Positions 23,163-32,143 are shown, counted from the first letter of the stretch. The stretch: 64,000 bases of DNA from Pigmentiphaga humi (GCF_900606115.1 NZ_UWPJ01000023.1:248001-312000), one strand, 5' to 3'. The notes: a model not told the origin generated them from the sequence alone. Made by a program: numbers and translations.

Positions 23163-24266
23163 ATGACGCGCAGCTTGTTTTCCCCTTTGGCGCTGGGCCG
23201 CGTCGAACTCCCCAACCGCATTGCCGTGTCGCCGATGGCGCAGTACAGCAGCGATGCCGACGGCTGTGCGAGCGATTGGCACCTTGCCCATCTCGGGCAG
23301 CTTTGCTATTCGGGCGCGGGACTGCTGATGACCGAGGCCACCGCCGTCGAACCCGCGGGGCGGGGTTCGCTGCGCTGCCTGGGCTTGTATGGCGACGCGC
23401 AGGAGCAGGCGCTTGCGCGGGTCGTGGCATTCTGCAAGCAATGGGGCAGCGCGCGCGTGGGCGTGCAGCTCTCGCACGCCGGGCGCAAGGCGTCGATACG
23501 TCCGCCCTGGGCCGGGCGGGGGCCGTTGCCGCCGGAGGAGGGCGGTTGGCAGCCGCTGGCGCCGTCCGCGCTGGCCGGCGATGCGGGGGCGCCGGTGCCG
23601 CAGGCGCTCGACGAGCAGGGCATCGCGCGCATCCGCCAGGCCTTCGTGGACGCCGCGGCGCGCGCGGCGCGGACCGGCTTCGACGTGGTCGAACTGCATG
23701 CCGCCCATGGCTACCTGCTCCACCAGTTCCTGTCGCCGCTGTCGAACCAGCGCGGCGATGCCTACGGAGGCAGCGCGGCGGGCCGGATGCGGCTGCCGCT
23801 CGAAATCGCCGAGCAGGTCCGCGCGGCGCTGCCCGCCGACCGGGCGCTGGGCGTGCGCATCAGCGCCAGCGACTGGGCCGAGGGCGGTTTCGGGCTCGAC
23901 GACGCCGTCGCCCTGGCAGGGGCACTGAAGGAAATCGGTTGCGATTATGTGTGCGTCTCGTCCGGCGGTCTGGTGGGCCACCAGCGCATCAGCGTCGGTC
24001 CGGGATACCAGGTGCCGTTCGCGGCCGCCGTGCGCGAGCGCACCGGCATCGCCACTCGCGCGGTCGGCCTGATCTCGCGTCCCGAACAGGCGGACGCCAT
24101 CGTGCGGTCGGGCGAGGCCGACTTCGTGGCGCTGGGCCGCGCCATGCTCGACGATCCCCGCTGGGGATGGCATGCCGCCGATGCGCTGGGCGGGCAGGTT
24201 CCCTATCCCAAGCAGTACGAGCGCGCCGCCAGCAAAGTCTGGCCGGGCGCAAGACCGGCGCGCTAG
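23163..24266 (+). CDS. NADH:flavin oxidoreductase, Old Yellow Enzyme family (YqjM-like)
   Basis: 367-residue FMN barrel enzyme that reduces activated C=C bonds. The substrate-binding His pair appears in VELHAAHGYL, and the loop LSNQRGDAYGG is a strong family mark. The start is NRIAVSPMAQYSS: residue 26 is Ala, where YqjM-type enzymes carry the redox-tuning Cys26. The ATG at 23163 follows AGGAGATGTCGTTTC; an upstream in-frame start at 23115 is less likely. It leads an operon with a Bug protein and a cupin. The likely role is reduction of an enone or enoate derived from an imported acid. Confidence 0.87.
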   Translation: MTRSLFSPLALGRVELPNRIAVSPMAQYSSDADGCASDWHLAHLGQLCYSGAGLLMTEATAVEPAGRGSLRCLGLYGDAQEQALARVVAFCKQWGSARVGVQLSHAGRKASIRPPWAGRGPLPPEEGGWQPLAPSALAGDAGAPVPQALDEQGIARIRQAFVDAAARAARTGFDVVELHAAHGYLLHQFLSPLSNQRGDAYGGSAAGRMRLPLEIAEQVRAALPADRALGVRISASDWAEGGFGLDDAVALAGALKEIGCDYVCVSSGGLVGHQRISVGPGYQVPFAAAVRERTGIATRAVGLISRPEQADAIVRSGEADFVALGRAMLDDPRWGWHAADALGGQVPYPKQYERAASKVWPGARPAR

Positions 24267-24321
24267 CACGCCGGCGGTTCCAGGACAAAAACGCAGCAAT
24301 GTCCATCTACGGAGACACATC

Positions 24322-25305
24322 ATGAAAGCTCGTCTTGTCGTCGCAGCGCTGGGGGCCGTGGCCACCTGCTCCTTCGCGGCCGCGCCCCTCGCGTGGGCCC
24401 AGGAGTTTCCTTCCCGTCCGATCCGCCTGATCGTGCCTTATGGCACCGGGGGCGTTACCGACATCACGGCGCGCCTGGTCGCGCCTTTCATGTCCGAGGC
24501 GCTGGGCCAGCAGGTCGTGGTCGAGAACCGGGGCGGGGGCGCGTCCATCCCGGGTACCGAGGCAGTGGTCAAGGCCGATCCGGACGGCTATACGCTGCTG
24601 TTGACCTCGACCGCGCTGGCGGCCAATCCCATCCTCTTCAAGAAAATGCCTTTCGACGCCGGCAAGGACCTCGCCCCGGTCAGCCTGTTGTCCACCGTGC
24701 CGACCGTGCTGGTGGTCAATCCGGCGTTGCCGGTAGGCAGCGCCAAGGACCTGGTCGCCATGGCCAAGGCCAAGCCCGGCGCGTTGAACTACGGGTCGGC
24801 CGGCTACGGCAGCGACAATCACCTGAATGCCGCGATGTTCAATGCCGCCGCGGGAATCGAGGCCCAGCACGTGCCCTACAAGGGCGGGGGCGCCGTCATG
24901 ACCGACCTGGTCGGCGGCCAGATTTCCTATGTGTTCGCGGTCCTGCCTACCGCCTTGCCATTCGTGTCTTCCGGCAGGCTCAAGGCGCTGGGCGTCAGCG
25001 GACCCGAGCGCAGCGGGGCGCTGCCCGACGTGCCCACGGTGGCCGAGGCCGCGGGGCTGCCGGGTTTCGCGGTGCAGGGCTGGGTGGGCATCTTTGCGCC
25101 CCGCGACACGCCCAGGCCGGTGATCGACAAGCTGAACGCCGCCGCATCGCAAGCCTTGAAGAATCCCGAACTGATCGGCAAGCTCAAGGCGATGGGCGAA
25201 GATCCCAAGGGCGGGGCGCCCGAGGCGCTCGGCGGCTACTTCAAAGAAGAGACCGAACGCTGGAGCCAGTTGGCCGCCAAGGTGAAGTTCGATGTCGCGC
25301 AATGA
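24322..25305 (+). CDS. Bug/TctC-family periplasmic binding protein
   Basis: 327 residues. A Sec signal peptide of about 25 residues ends at AWAQ, and the mature part starts EFPSRPIRLIVPYGTGGVTD. DGYTLLLTSTALAANPILF and QHVPYKGGGAVMTDLVGGQ are typical of the family. GGAG lies seven bases before the ATG at 24322. It is 55 bp after the OYE gene and overlaps the cupin gene by 14 bp, so all three form one operon. It presumably supplies the ligand processed by the OYE and cupin. Confidence 0.89.
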   Translation: MKARLVVAALGAVATCSFAAAPLAWAQEFPSRPIRLIVPYGTGGVTDITARLVAPFMSEALGQQVVVENRGGGASIPGTEAVVKADPDGYTLLLTSTALAANPILFKKMPFDAGKDLAPVSLLSTVPTVLVVNPALPVGSAKDLVAMAKAKPGALNYGSAGYGSDNHLNAAMFNAAAGIEAQHVPYKGGGAVMTDLVGGQISYVFAVLPTALPFVSSGRLKALGVSGPERSGALPDVPTVAEAAGLPGFAVQGWVGIFAPRDTPRPVIDKLNAAASQALKNPELIGKLKAMGEDPKGGAPEALGGYFKEETERWSQLAAKVKFDVAQ

Positions 25306-25693
25306 CGGCGGCAGGCCCCGCGCCGCCGTCAGGGAACTCGCGGAGTTTCCCTGGATACAGTCGCCCGGGCACTTCCAGGGCGCGCTGTCCAAGGTCCTGG
25401 TGAGCGTGGAAGGAGACGGGGCGAGCTTCCTGGATTTCCGGATTTCCAGCTATGAGCCGGGAGCCTATGTGCAGACGCACGTCCACGAGGCCAAGGAGCA
25501 GGTCTATTACTTTGTCGAGGGAGAGGGCCTGCTGGAACTGGACGGCTGTCCGCAGGTCGTCAGGCCCCGCTCGTTCGTATTCCTGCCGGCCGGCGTCGGC
25601 CATGGGCTTTCCAATACCGGAACCGATAATCTCGTGTTTTTCGTGATTACCACGCCGGCAGGCAGCCTGGCCCAGCGCGAACCCCAACCGTAG
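25292..25693 (+). CDS. Small cupin-domain protein
   Basis: 133 residues forming a single cupin barrel. Motif 1 is THVHEAKEQVYYFVEGEG with metal-binding His-x-His and Glu; motif 2 is FLPAGVGHGLSN with the last His. The metal set is complete, so it can bind Fe, Mn or Zn. Single-domain cupins may be dioxygenases, isomerases or simple binding proteins, and the sequence does not decide. Its start lies inside the end of the Bug gene, which indicates coupled translation. No further gene follows on this strand. Confidence 0.82.
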   Translation: MSRNDGGRPRAAVRELAEFPWIQSPGHFQGALSKVLVSVEGDGASFLDFRISSYEPGAYVQTHVHEAKEQVYYFVEGEGLLELDGCPQVVRPRSFVFLPAGVGHGLSNTGTDNLVFFVITTPAGSLAQREPQP

Positions 25694-25779
25694 CGGCATT
25701 GGATCAGGAGGCTGCCGCGAACTCGATCGCTGCCGGCAATTGGCGCGGCGTGCAGGGCTGTCGGAGGATGTCGTGACGT

Positions 25780-26634
25780 TCAGTTTGCCAGCTGCAGCAC
25801 ATGTCCGGTCAGGATGCCGGTAGGGGATTCGAGCGAGTCGAGGATGGTGAAGTGATTGGCTTGCGGCACGGGAATCAACGCCCCCGGCCGATGCCGGTCC
25901 GCGCGGTAGCCATGGAAGGCGCGCCCGTGCCCGATCAGTGCCGGGAGTTCACGTGTCCCGTAGGCGATGGCCAGTGTTTTATCGACGGCCGGCATGCGCA
26001 GAGGCGAGCAGGTCGCGATGTCATGGTCGGACAACCGCAGCTTGGCATTCAGATAGGTATCGCGGATCTGCGCGAGATCGTAGATGCCGGAGATCGCCAG
26101 CCCCGCCCGGACGGCCACGTGGTCGAGCAGCATGGAGGCCAGGTGGCCGCCCACGGATGAACCGCACAGGAACAGGGGGCCGGCGATGCCGAGCGAGGGG
26201 CCGGTGTCGCGCAGCCAGTCCAGCGCCCGGCGCAGATGGGCGACGATGGCGCCGACGGACACCTGCGGTGCGAGCGGATAGCCGACGCAGGCGTACGACC
26301 ACCCGTGGGCCATGACGCCGGTTCCCAGCACGCTGCCGGAGTTCCGGCTGCCTCGCTGCCAGTAGCCGCCGTGGATGAACGCCAGGCAGGGCGCATGCGG
26401 ATCCCTGGCGGGAAAGAGATCCCACCTGTTGCGTTCGTCGGGGCCGTAGGGGCGGTCCAGGCATCCCGGACGTTCCGCCCGGAAGCGCGCCGATGCTTCG
26501 TGCCGCGCCTGCTGGATCGCCGCGGCACCGGCCACGGCGGCAAGGTTGTCATAGGCGGCGTCCCGCTGGGCCTGGCCGAGGTCGTCCCAGCCCAGCGGGG
26601 GGATGGCGGCGGCACTGTCGGGGCATGCGGTCAC
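25780..26634 (-). CDS. Alpha/beta hydrolase, arylformamidase (kynurenine-formamidase)-like
   Basis: 284 residues. HGGYW at 88-92 is the oxyanion-hole motif of the arylformamidase/carboxylesterase group, and GSSVGG with S160 is the nucleophile elbow. An Asp in the region after LAIAYGTRE and a His in PQANHFTILD complete the triad. The GTG start at 26634 forms a GTGA overlap with the upstream stop. It is the last gene of the eleven-gene operon. Arylformamidases hydrolyse N-formyl-anthranilate-type amides and esters; no other tryptophan-catabolic gene is here, so the actual substrate is open. Confidence 0.8.
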   Translation of the reverse strand: MTACPDSAAAIPPLGWDDLGQAQRDAAYDNLAAVAGAAAIQQARHEASARFRAERPGCLDRPYGPDERNRWDLFPARDPHAPCLAFIHGGYWQRGSRNSGSVLGTGVMAHGWSYACVGYPLAPQVSVGAIVAHLRRALDWLRDTGPSLGIAGPLFLCGSSVGGHLASMLLDHVAVRAGLAISGIYDLAQIRDTYLNAKLRLSDHDIATCSPLRMPAVDKTLAIAYGTRELPALIGHGRAFHGYRADRHRPGALIPVPQANHFTILDSLESPTGILTGHVLQLAN

Positions 26635-27545
26635 GCCACGGCTCCGAGCCGGCGGGTGGTGTCGTCGAACAATTCGTCGACGGTCAGCCGCCGGGCCAGC
26701 AGGTTTTGCTCGCAGCAGACGTCTATCATGCATTGCAGTCCGCGCCTGAGCGGCTCGACGCCGGCGGGATGCGGAGCGAAAGCGGTCCGCTCCTGTTCCG
26801 GCGCGGCCGCCCGGCTGGCCATGTAGAGCCGGAACAGTTCCCGCACGATGTCGGGACGGGCCCGGGCCAGCGCCTGCGTGACTACCGGCATGTGGATGAT
26901 CTGCACGATGCCGTGCCTGTCCAGCCAGCGGGCGGCAGCCTGGTCGGCGTCGGCGATGACCGGCTGCACGCGCGGGTCGCGGTGCATGTCCGGGCCGAGG
27001 ACGGCGGCGTCGACGTCGCCGGCCAGCAGGATCTGCAGCATGGTCCGGCCGCTGTGGTCGTAGCCGACGTTGGGCGGCACGCTGCTTCCCTCGACGTGGG
27101 GGTCTTCCACGCAGATCCATTGGATGCCGTCGAGGTCCACGCCGTGCTCGTTCTGCAGGATGCTGCGCGCCCACGTGCCGGTGGTCTGGGGGTGGGAGCG
27201 CACGCCCACGCGCCGGCCCTCGAGGTCCTTGGGACGCAGCGGGCCGCGCTGGGCATCGTAGCCGATGTAGCCGTGCTGCATCTTGCCGGTAACGACCACG
27301 GGCAGCAGGACGAAGGGCTGGTCCAGGGCCCGGGCCTGCAGGTAGCTGACCAGCGACATCTCGCTGCAGTCGTATTTCTGCGTGCGCATCATGGCGGCGA
27401 ACTCGTCCCAGACCGCGCGCAGCCCGGAGAAGCGGACGTCGATGAGGTCCGAGTCCAACTGGCCGCTCTTCCAGGCGCGGGTGGCAGGGTAATCGCCCAG
27501 GTTGACGGTAACGATGGGCCGGCCGGCGGTGGCTGCTGCGTTCAT
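26631..27545 (-). CDS. 4,5-dihydroxyphthalate-decarboxylase-like protein (PBP2 fold), second copy
   Basis: 304 residues, the same length as the protein at 4338-5252. It has the family core YDCSEMSLVSYLQARALDQPF followed by PVVVTGKMQHGYI, closer to the classical decarboxylase than the first copy. There is no signal peptide, so it acts in the cytoplasm. LEGRRVGVRSHPQTTGTWAR is the second conserved block. It lies 18 bp after the ABC binding-protein gene and overlaps the hydrolase gene by 4 bp. In this operon it would act on the imported compound or an early product; a decarboxylase function is inferred from the family. Confidence 0.77.
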   Translation of the reverse strand: MNAAATAGRPIVTVNLGDYPATRAWKSGQLDSDLIDVRFSGLRAVWDEFAAMMRTQKYDCSEMSLVSYLQARALDQPFVLLPVVVTGKMQHGYIGYDAQRGPLRPKDLEGRRVGVRSHPQTTGTWARSILQNEHGVDLDGIQWICVEDPHVEGSSVPPNVGYDHSGRTMLQILLAGDVDAAVLGPDMHRDPRVQPVIADADQAAARWLDRHGIVQIIHMPVVTQALARARPDIVRELFRLYMASRAAAPEQERTAFAPHPAGVEPLRRGLQCMIDVCCEQNLLARRLTVDELFDDTTRRLGAVA

Positions 27546-27563
27546 GCTCGTCGATCCACGTCC

Positions 27564-29126
27564 CTATTTGGCCGGCTTGGCGCGCCAGGCGAAGCTGCGT
27601 TCATCCGACCAGGCATCGAAGTCCACGCCTTTCTTCGAGATCCAGTACAGCCGCTGGAAGTAGAGCGGCAGGAAGGCGGCGTCGTCGTAGACCAGCGCGG
27701 CGGCCTCCTGCAGGTACTGCTCCTGTTTCTGGGCATTGAATTCGCTGGCGGCGCCGTCGATGGCTTCATCCACTTTGGGATTGGAATAGCCGAAGCGGTT
27801 CAAGGTGCCGACGTCGCCCTTGAGCCGTGTGTGCAGCGTGGCCAGCAGGCCGCGCAGCGATTCGGCGGTGGCGTTGCCGTAGCTGAAGGTGAAGGCCGCA
27901 TATTTGTTGTCCACGGCTTCCTTGGCATAGACGGTATAGGGCAGGGCGACCACGCCGTTCACCTTCAGGCCGCCGCGCGAGAACATCTGGCCCAGCGCCT
28001 GGACGAGTTCGCCGTCCTGCGGATAGCGGTCGTTCGAGCCGTGCACGGTGATTCCGAAGCCGTTCGGGTAGCCCGCCTCGGCCAGCAGCTGCTTGGCGCG
28101 CTTGACGTCGGGCTTGATCGCCGGCAGCTTGGGATCGAAGCCGAACGACTGGTCGTTGACGAACTGGTTGGCGGGCTGCCCGGCGCCCTGCAGCAGGCGA
28201 TCGGTGATGGCCTGGCGATCGATCATGAGCGACATGGCCTGGCGCACGCGCTTGTCCTGCAGCGGGTTCTTGGGCAGCGGCTTGCCGTTCAGGTCGGTCA
28301 GCAGCGGCGCATCCGCGTTCTGGTTGAGCGCCAGGTAGATGATGCGGTAGGTGGCGGCGGACGTTACGCGGAAGTTGGGATCCTTCTCCAGGCTCTTGAC
28401 GTCGAGCACCGGCACCTGGTCGATCAGGTCGACCTGGCCGGAGCGCAGCGCCGCGAGGCGGGCGGCGTTGTTGCCGATGAAGCGCAGCGTGACGCGCTGA
28501 TAGGCGGGCTTGGGACCCCAGTAGTCCTCGTTGCGGACCAGCTCGAGCTTGTCGCCCGGTGTCCATGAAACGAACTTGTAGGGGCCGGTGCCGATGGCGG
28601 CCTTGCCGCTGTTGAAATCGGCGGTGGCCATGCCCTGGGAGGTTTCCTTGTCCAGGATGTGCACGTAGCCGACGTCTTCGATGAAGCGCGGCGAGGGCGT
28701 CTTGGTGGTGAACTTGATGGTGTGGCTGTCGACGATCTCCATTTTGTCGACCTCGGCCACGGCGGCGGCGAACGAGGCCGGCGAATTCGGCACCTTGGGC
28801 GCGCGTTCGATGGAGAACACCACGTCGTCCGCGGTGAAGGGCGAGCCGTTGTGGAACTTCACTCCCTTGCGCAGGTAGACCATCCAGGTCTTGGGATCGA
28901 GATTCTGCCAGCGTTCGGCGAGGTAGGGCGTGGTCTTGCCGTCCTTGCCCGGTTCGATCAGGCGTTCGTAGATGTGGTTGACGAAGTTCTGGTTCGACGC
29001 CGCGCGGGTGAATTGCGGATCCATCGATGTGGCGTCGTTGGCTGCGCCGATGACCAGCGTCTGGGCGGGGGCGGGTGCGCAAATGATGGCGCAGGCCAGC
29101 GCCAGGATATATCTCGAGAGTTTCAC
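27564..29126 (-). CDS. Peptide/nickel-type ABC transporter substrate-binding protein (SBP_bac_5)
   Basis: 520 residues, the usual size for DppA/OppA-type receptors. The signal peptide ends at about APAQT (residue 22). Family blocks include NHIYERLIEPGKDG, VKFHNGSPFTADDVVFSIER and GTGPYKFVSWTPGDKL. The GTG start at 29126 has AAGGAG upstream and forms a GTGA overlap with the ATPase stop. Since the operon encodes degradative enzymes and no peptidase, the ligand is likely a small organic acid, opine or amide rather than a peptide. Confidence 0.9.
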   Translation of the reverse strand: MKLSRYILALACAIICAPAPAQTLVIGAANDATSMDPQFTRAASNQNFVNHIYERLIEPGKDGKTTPYLAERWQNLDPKTWMVYLRKGVKFHNGSPFTADDVVFSIERAPKVPNSPASFAAAVAEVDKMEIVDSHTIKFTTKTPSPRFIEDVGYVHILDKETSQGMATADFNSGKAAIGTGPYKFVSWTPGDKLELVRNEDYWGPKPAYQRVTLRFIGNNAARLAALRSGQVDLIDQVPVLDVKSLEKDPNFRVTSAATYRIIYLALNQNADAPLLTDLNGKPLPKNPLQDKRVRQAMSLMIDRQAITDRLLQGAGQPANQFVNDQSFGFDPKLPAIKPDVKRAKQLLAEAGYPNGFGITVHGSNDRYPQDGELVQALGQMFSRGGLKVNGVVALPYTVYAKEAVDNKYAAFTFSYGNATAESLRGLLATLHTRLKGDVGTLNRFGYSNPKVDEAIDGAASEFNAQKQEQYLQEAAALVYDDAAFLPLYFQRLYWISKKGVDFDAWSDERSFAWRAKPAK

Positions 29127-30124
29127 GGGGTCTCCTTCCTGGTTTGTTCGATGAGATGGCAGGCGGCTTTCCTGTCCGGCCCGACGGCCGTCAACAGAGG
29201 GATGGAACGGCTGCAAGCGGGTATGGCATGGGGACAGCGCGTATGGAAGTGGCAGCCCGGCGGCGGCGCCAGCGGCGACGGCAGGTCGCTGGCGGCCGAC
29301 CGGTAGCGCTTGTGGCCGCGTCCGAGGCGGGGGGCCTCGGACAGCAGCAACTGGGTATAGGGGTGGGCCGGCCGCGAGAAGATTTCCTGCGTGGGTCCGA
29401 TCTCGACGATGCGCCCCAGGTACATGACGGCGACCCGGTCGGTCAGGTGCTTGACGACCCCCAGGTCGTGGCTGATGAACAGATACGTCAGGCCGCGCCG
29501 CTCGCGCAGGTCCATGAACAGGTTGAGCACCTGCGCCTGTACCGATACGTCCAGCGCGGAGACTGCCTCGTCGCATACCAGCAGGCTGGGTTCCACGGCC
29601 AGCGCGCGGGCGATGCCGATGCGCTGCCGCTGGCCGCCGGAGAACTGGTGCGGAAACCGGCTGGCGTAGCTGGGGTCCAGGCCGACCTCGCGCATCAGCG
29701 CCGCGACCTTGTCGGCCTTGTCCTTGCGGGCGACCAGGCCATGGTAGACCGGTGCCTCGCCGATGATGTCGACGATGCGCTTGCGCCGGTTCAGCGAGGA
29801 CATCGGATCCTGGAACACCATCTGTATGCCCAGGCGGTCGCCGTGCGCGCGCCGGCCGTCGGCGCGGGCGCCATTGTCGAACGAGACCGCGCCGGAAGAG
29901 GGCGGCAGGATGCCGGAAACGATGCGGCCCAGCGTGGATTTGCCGCATCCCGATTCGCCGACCAGTCCGAGCGCCTCGCCGCGGCCGACCTCCAGCGTCA
30001 CCCGGTCCACCGCGCGGACGACGGGAAAGGGTTTGCCGCCCAGGCGCTGCACGAAGCGGTCGACCAGGTCGGGTTTGCGCGTGAAGACTCTGGAGACGTC
30101 GGTCAGGGAAAGATGGGGATTCAT
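29123..30124 (-). CDS. Oligopeptide-type ABC transporter ATPase (DppF/OppF-like)
   Basis: 333 residues. Walker A is GESGCGKST, the signature motif is FSGGQRQRIGIA, and Walker B is LLVCDEAVSALD, the DppF form. The C-terminal oligo_HPY region, with Cys residues in CHFHTRCPHAIPAC, suggests the iron-sulfur-binding extension common in this group. ATGA overlaps with both neighbours fix the start at 30124. With the DppD-like ATPase it forms the heterodimeric motor. Confidence 0.92.
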   Translation of the reverse strand: MNPHLSLTDVSRVFTRKPDLVDRFVQRLGGKPFPVVRAVDRVTLEVGRGEALGLVGESGCGKSTLGRIVSGILPPSSGAVSFDNGARADGRRAHGDRLGIQMVFQDPMSSLNRRKRIVDIIGEAPVYHGLVARKDKADKVAALMREVGLDPSYASRFPHQFSGGQRQRIGIARALAVEPSLLVCDEAVSALDVSVQAQVLNLFMDLRERRGLTYLFISHDLGVVKHLTDRVAVMYLGRIVEIGPTQEIFSRPAHPYTQLLLSEAPRLGRGHKRYRSAASDLPSPLAPPPGCHFHTRCPHAIPACSRSIPLLTAVGPDRKAACHLIEQTRKETP

Positions 30125-31158
30125 TGCACGGCTCCCATGTCGCTGCGCGAGGTCTGTTCCGCTCTGGGCGGCGGGGCGGTGCCGCAGGCATCTTCCGGGG
30201 CGTGGAGCGGCGCGATACAGCGCACCCAGCGCTGTCCCCCGGCGCCGTTGACCGGCGGCGGCGCCGCGCAGGCATCCAGCCGGTAGGCGCAGCGCGGCGC
30301 GAAGGCGCAGCCCGGCGGCAGCGCCAGCAGCGACGGCGTCATGCCGGGAATGGGCCGCAGCTTCTGGCCGTGCGGCGTGTTGCCGGGGATGGAGTCGATC
30401 AGGCCGCGTGTGTAGGGATGGGCGGGCGCCGCGATCACCGGCTGCGACGGGCCGTATTCGACGATCTTGCCCGCGTACATCACCGCAATGCGATCGGCGA
30501 TGGCCTCGACCACGGCCAGGTCGTGGCTGACCCAGATCATGGCCGAGCCGGTCTGGGCCACCAGTTCCTGCATCTGGGCCAGGATCTGGCCCTGGATGGT
30601 GACGTCCAGCGCGGTGGTCGGCTCGTCGGCCAGGATCAGCGCGGGTCGGTGCAGCAGCGCAATGGCGATGGCAACGCGCTGGCGCATGCCGCCGGAGAAC
30701 TGGTGCGGATAGGCGCGCAGTCGTTCCTCGGGAGACGGGATGCTCACCATGCGCAGCACCTCCAGCGCGCGGGCGCGCGCGGCGCGGCGCGACACCTTCT
30801 CGTGCGCCAGGATGGCTTCGACCATCTGGGTCTCGATGCGAAGCACCGGGGTCAGCGTCATCATCGGGTCCTGGAAGATCATCGCGATCTCGCGGCCGCG
30901 TATGGCGCGCAAGTCTTCCGGAGGCGCGCCGACCAGCTCGCGTCCGCGGAAACGGACCGACCCGGAGATGCGGCCCGGCGCATCGATCAGCCCGAGGATG
31001 GAAAAACTGGTGACGCTCTTGCCCGACCCGCTTTCCCCGACCAGGCCCAGCACCTCGCCTTCGTCCAGGTCGATGTCGATCCCGTCCACCGACTTCACCA
31101 CGCCGGCGCGGGTGTGGAAATGGGTGCGCAGCCCGCGGATTTCGAGTAGCCTTTTCAT
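30121..31158 (-). CDS. Oligopeptide-type ABC transporter ATPase (DppD/OppD-like)
   Basis: 345 residues. Walker A is GESGSGKS, the Q-loop lies in MIFQDPMMTL, the signature is FSGGMRQRVAIA, Walker B is LILADEPTTALD, and the H-loop is WVSHDLAV. The Cys-bearing C-terminal tail (CAFAPRCAYRLDAC) is again of the oligo_HPY type. The start at 31158 overlaps the permease stop by 4 bp. Confidence 0.92.
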   Translation of the reverse strand: MKRLLEIRGLRTHFHTRAGVVKSVDGIDIDLDEGEVLGLVGESGSGKSVTSFSILGLIDAPGRISGSVRFRGRELVGAPPEDLRAIRGREIAMIFQDPMMTLTPVLRIETQMVEAILAHEKVSRRAARARALEVLRMVSIPSPEERLRAYPHQFSGGMRQRVAIAIALLHRPALILADEPTTALDVTIQGQILAQMQELVAQTGSAMIWVSHDLAVVEAIADRIAVMYAGKIVEYGPSQPVIAAPAHPYTRGLIDSIPGNTPHGQKLRPIPGMTPSLLALPPGCAFAPRCAYRLDACAAPPPVNGAGGQRWVRCIAPLHAPEDACGTAPPPRAEQTSRSDMGAVQ

Positions 31159-32090
31159 CGCGCATTCCTCGGATTGAGGACTTCGCGCAGTTGGTCGCCG
31201 ACGATGTTGATGGCGAAGATCAGCACCAGCAGGAGCATGCCCGGAAACACGCTGATCCAGTACAGGCCGGCCATCATGACGTTGTAGCCGTTGGCGATCA
31301 GCAGCCCCAGCGAAGGCTTGGTGATGGGCAGGCCCAGCCCCAGGAAGGAAAGCGTCGCTTCGGCGGAAATGGCCGAGGCGATCTGGATGGTGCCCAGCAC
31401 GATGATGGGCGGAATGCAGTTCGGCGCCAGGTGGCCGAGCACGATGCGCAGCCTGCCCAGCCCCAGCGAACGCGCCGCCTCGATGTATTCCATGCGCCGC
31501 TCGCTCAGCGCCACCGACCGTATCGTGCGCGCGAAATGCGCCCATTGCACCAGCACCAGCGCGAGGATCACCTTGTCCACCCCCTGGCCCAGCACGGCGA
31601 GCAGCATCAGCGCGACCAGGATGGTGGGGAAACTCAGCATGAAATCCACCACGCGCATGATCAATGCATCGACGAAGCCGCCGGCGTACGCGGCCAGCAG
31701 CCCGATCAGCACGCCCAGCACGATGGCGATCACACCCGACACGACACCGACGAACAGGCTGGTGCGCAGGCCGAACAGCATGGCCGAGAACATGTCGCGG
31801 CCCTGCACGTCAGTGCCCAGCACGAACAGGTGCCCCTCCATCGATCGGGACATGGGCGGCAGGCTGCCGTCCATGAACCCGACCTGCGCCAGGTCGTACG
31901 GGTCCTGGGGGGCGAGCATCGGCGCAAAAAGCGCCATGAGCACCAGCAGTGCGCACACCGCCAGCCCTCCGACCGCGAGCCGGCTCTCGGCGAACTCGCC
32001 CCACACCGCCCGCAACCGCCCCGGCGCTCGCTTCACCGTTCCCGCAACAACCGGGACCGTTCCCTCGATCACCACTCTAGCCTCTGACAA
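31155..32090 (-). CDS. ABC transporter permease (DppC/OppC-like)
   Basis: 311 residues from a TTG start. About six membrane helices are visible; the first, VGGLAVCALLVLMALFAP, follows a cytoplasmic tail. The EAA loop is around EAARSLGLGRLRIVLGHLAPN, which docks the ATPase. I chose the TTG at 32090 because AAGGAG stands six bases before it, giving MSEARVV. An ATG 33 bp further out lacks a ribosome-binding site and lies in a C6/G6 stem. Confidence 0.85.
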   Translation of the reverse strand: MSEARVVIEGTVPVVAGTVKRAPGRLRAVWGEFAESRLAVGGLAVCALLVLMALFAPMLAPQDPYDLAQVGFMDGSLPPMSRSMEGHLFVLGTDVQGRDMFSAMLFGLRTSLFVGVVSGVIAIVLGVLIGLLAAYAGGFVDALIMRVVDFMLSFPTILVALMLLAVLGQGVDKVILALVLVQWAHFARTIRSVALSERRMEYIEAARSLGLGRLRIVLGHLAPNCIPPIIVLGTIQIASAISAEATLSFLGLGLPITKPSLGLLIANGYNVMMAGLYWISVFPGMLLLVLIFAINIVGDQLREVLNPRNAR

Positions 32091-32115
32091 CGCTATCTCC
32101 TTCAGGGAGCACTCA

Positions 32116-32142
32116 CCCCCCAACCACTTGTTATTCGGGGGG
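32116..32142 (-). repeat. C6/G6 stem-loop between the two permease genes
   Basis: On the plus strand CCCCCC (32116-32121) pairs with GGGGGG (32137-32142) around a 15-base loop. In the operon mRNA it lies just after the dppB-like stop and ahead of the dppC-like ribosome-binding site, in the widest gap (53 bp) of the operon after the first genes. It could tune relative expression or mRNA decay. Confidence 0.4.
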
Positions 32143-32143
32143 C

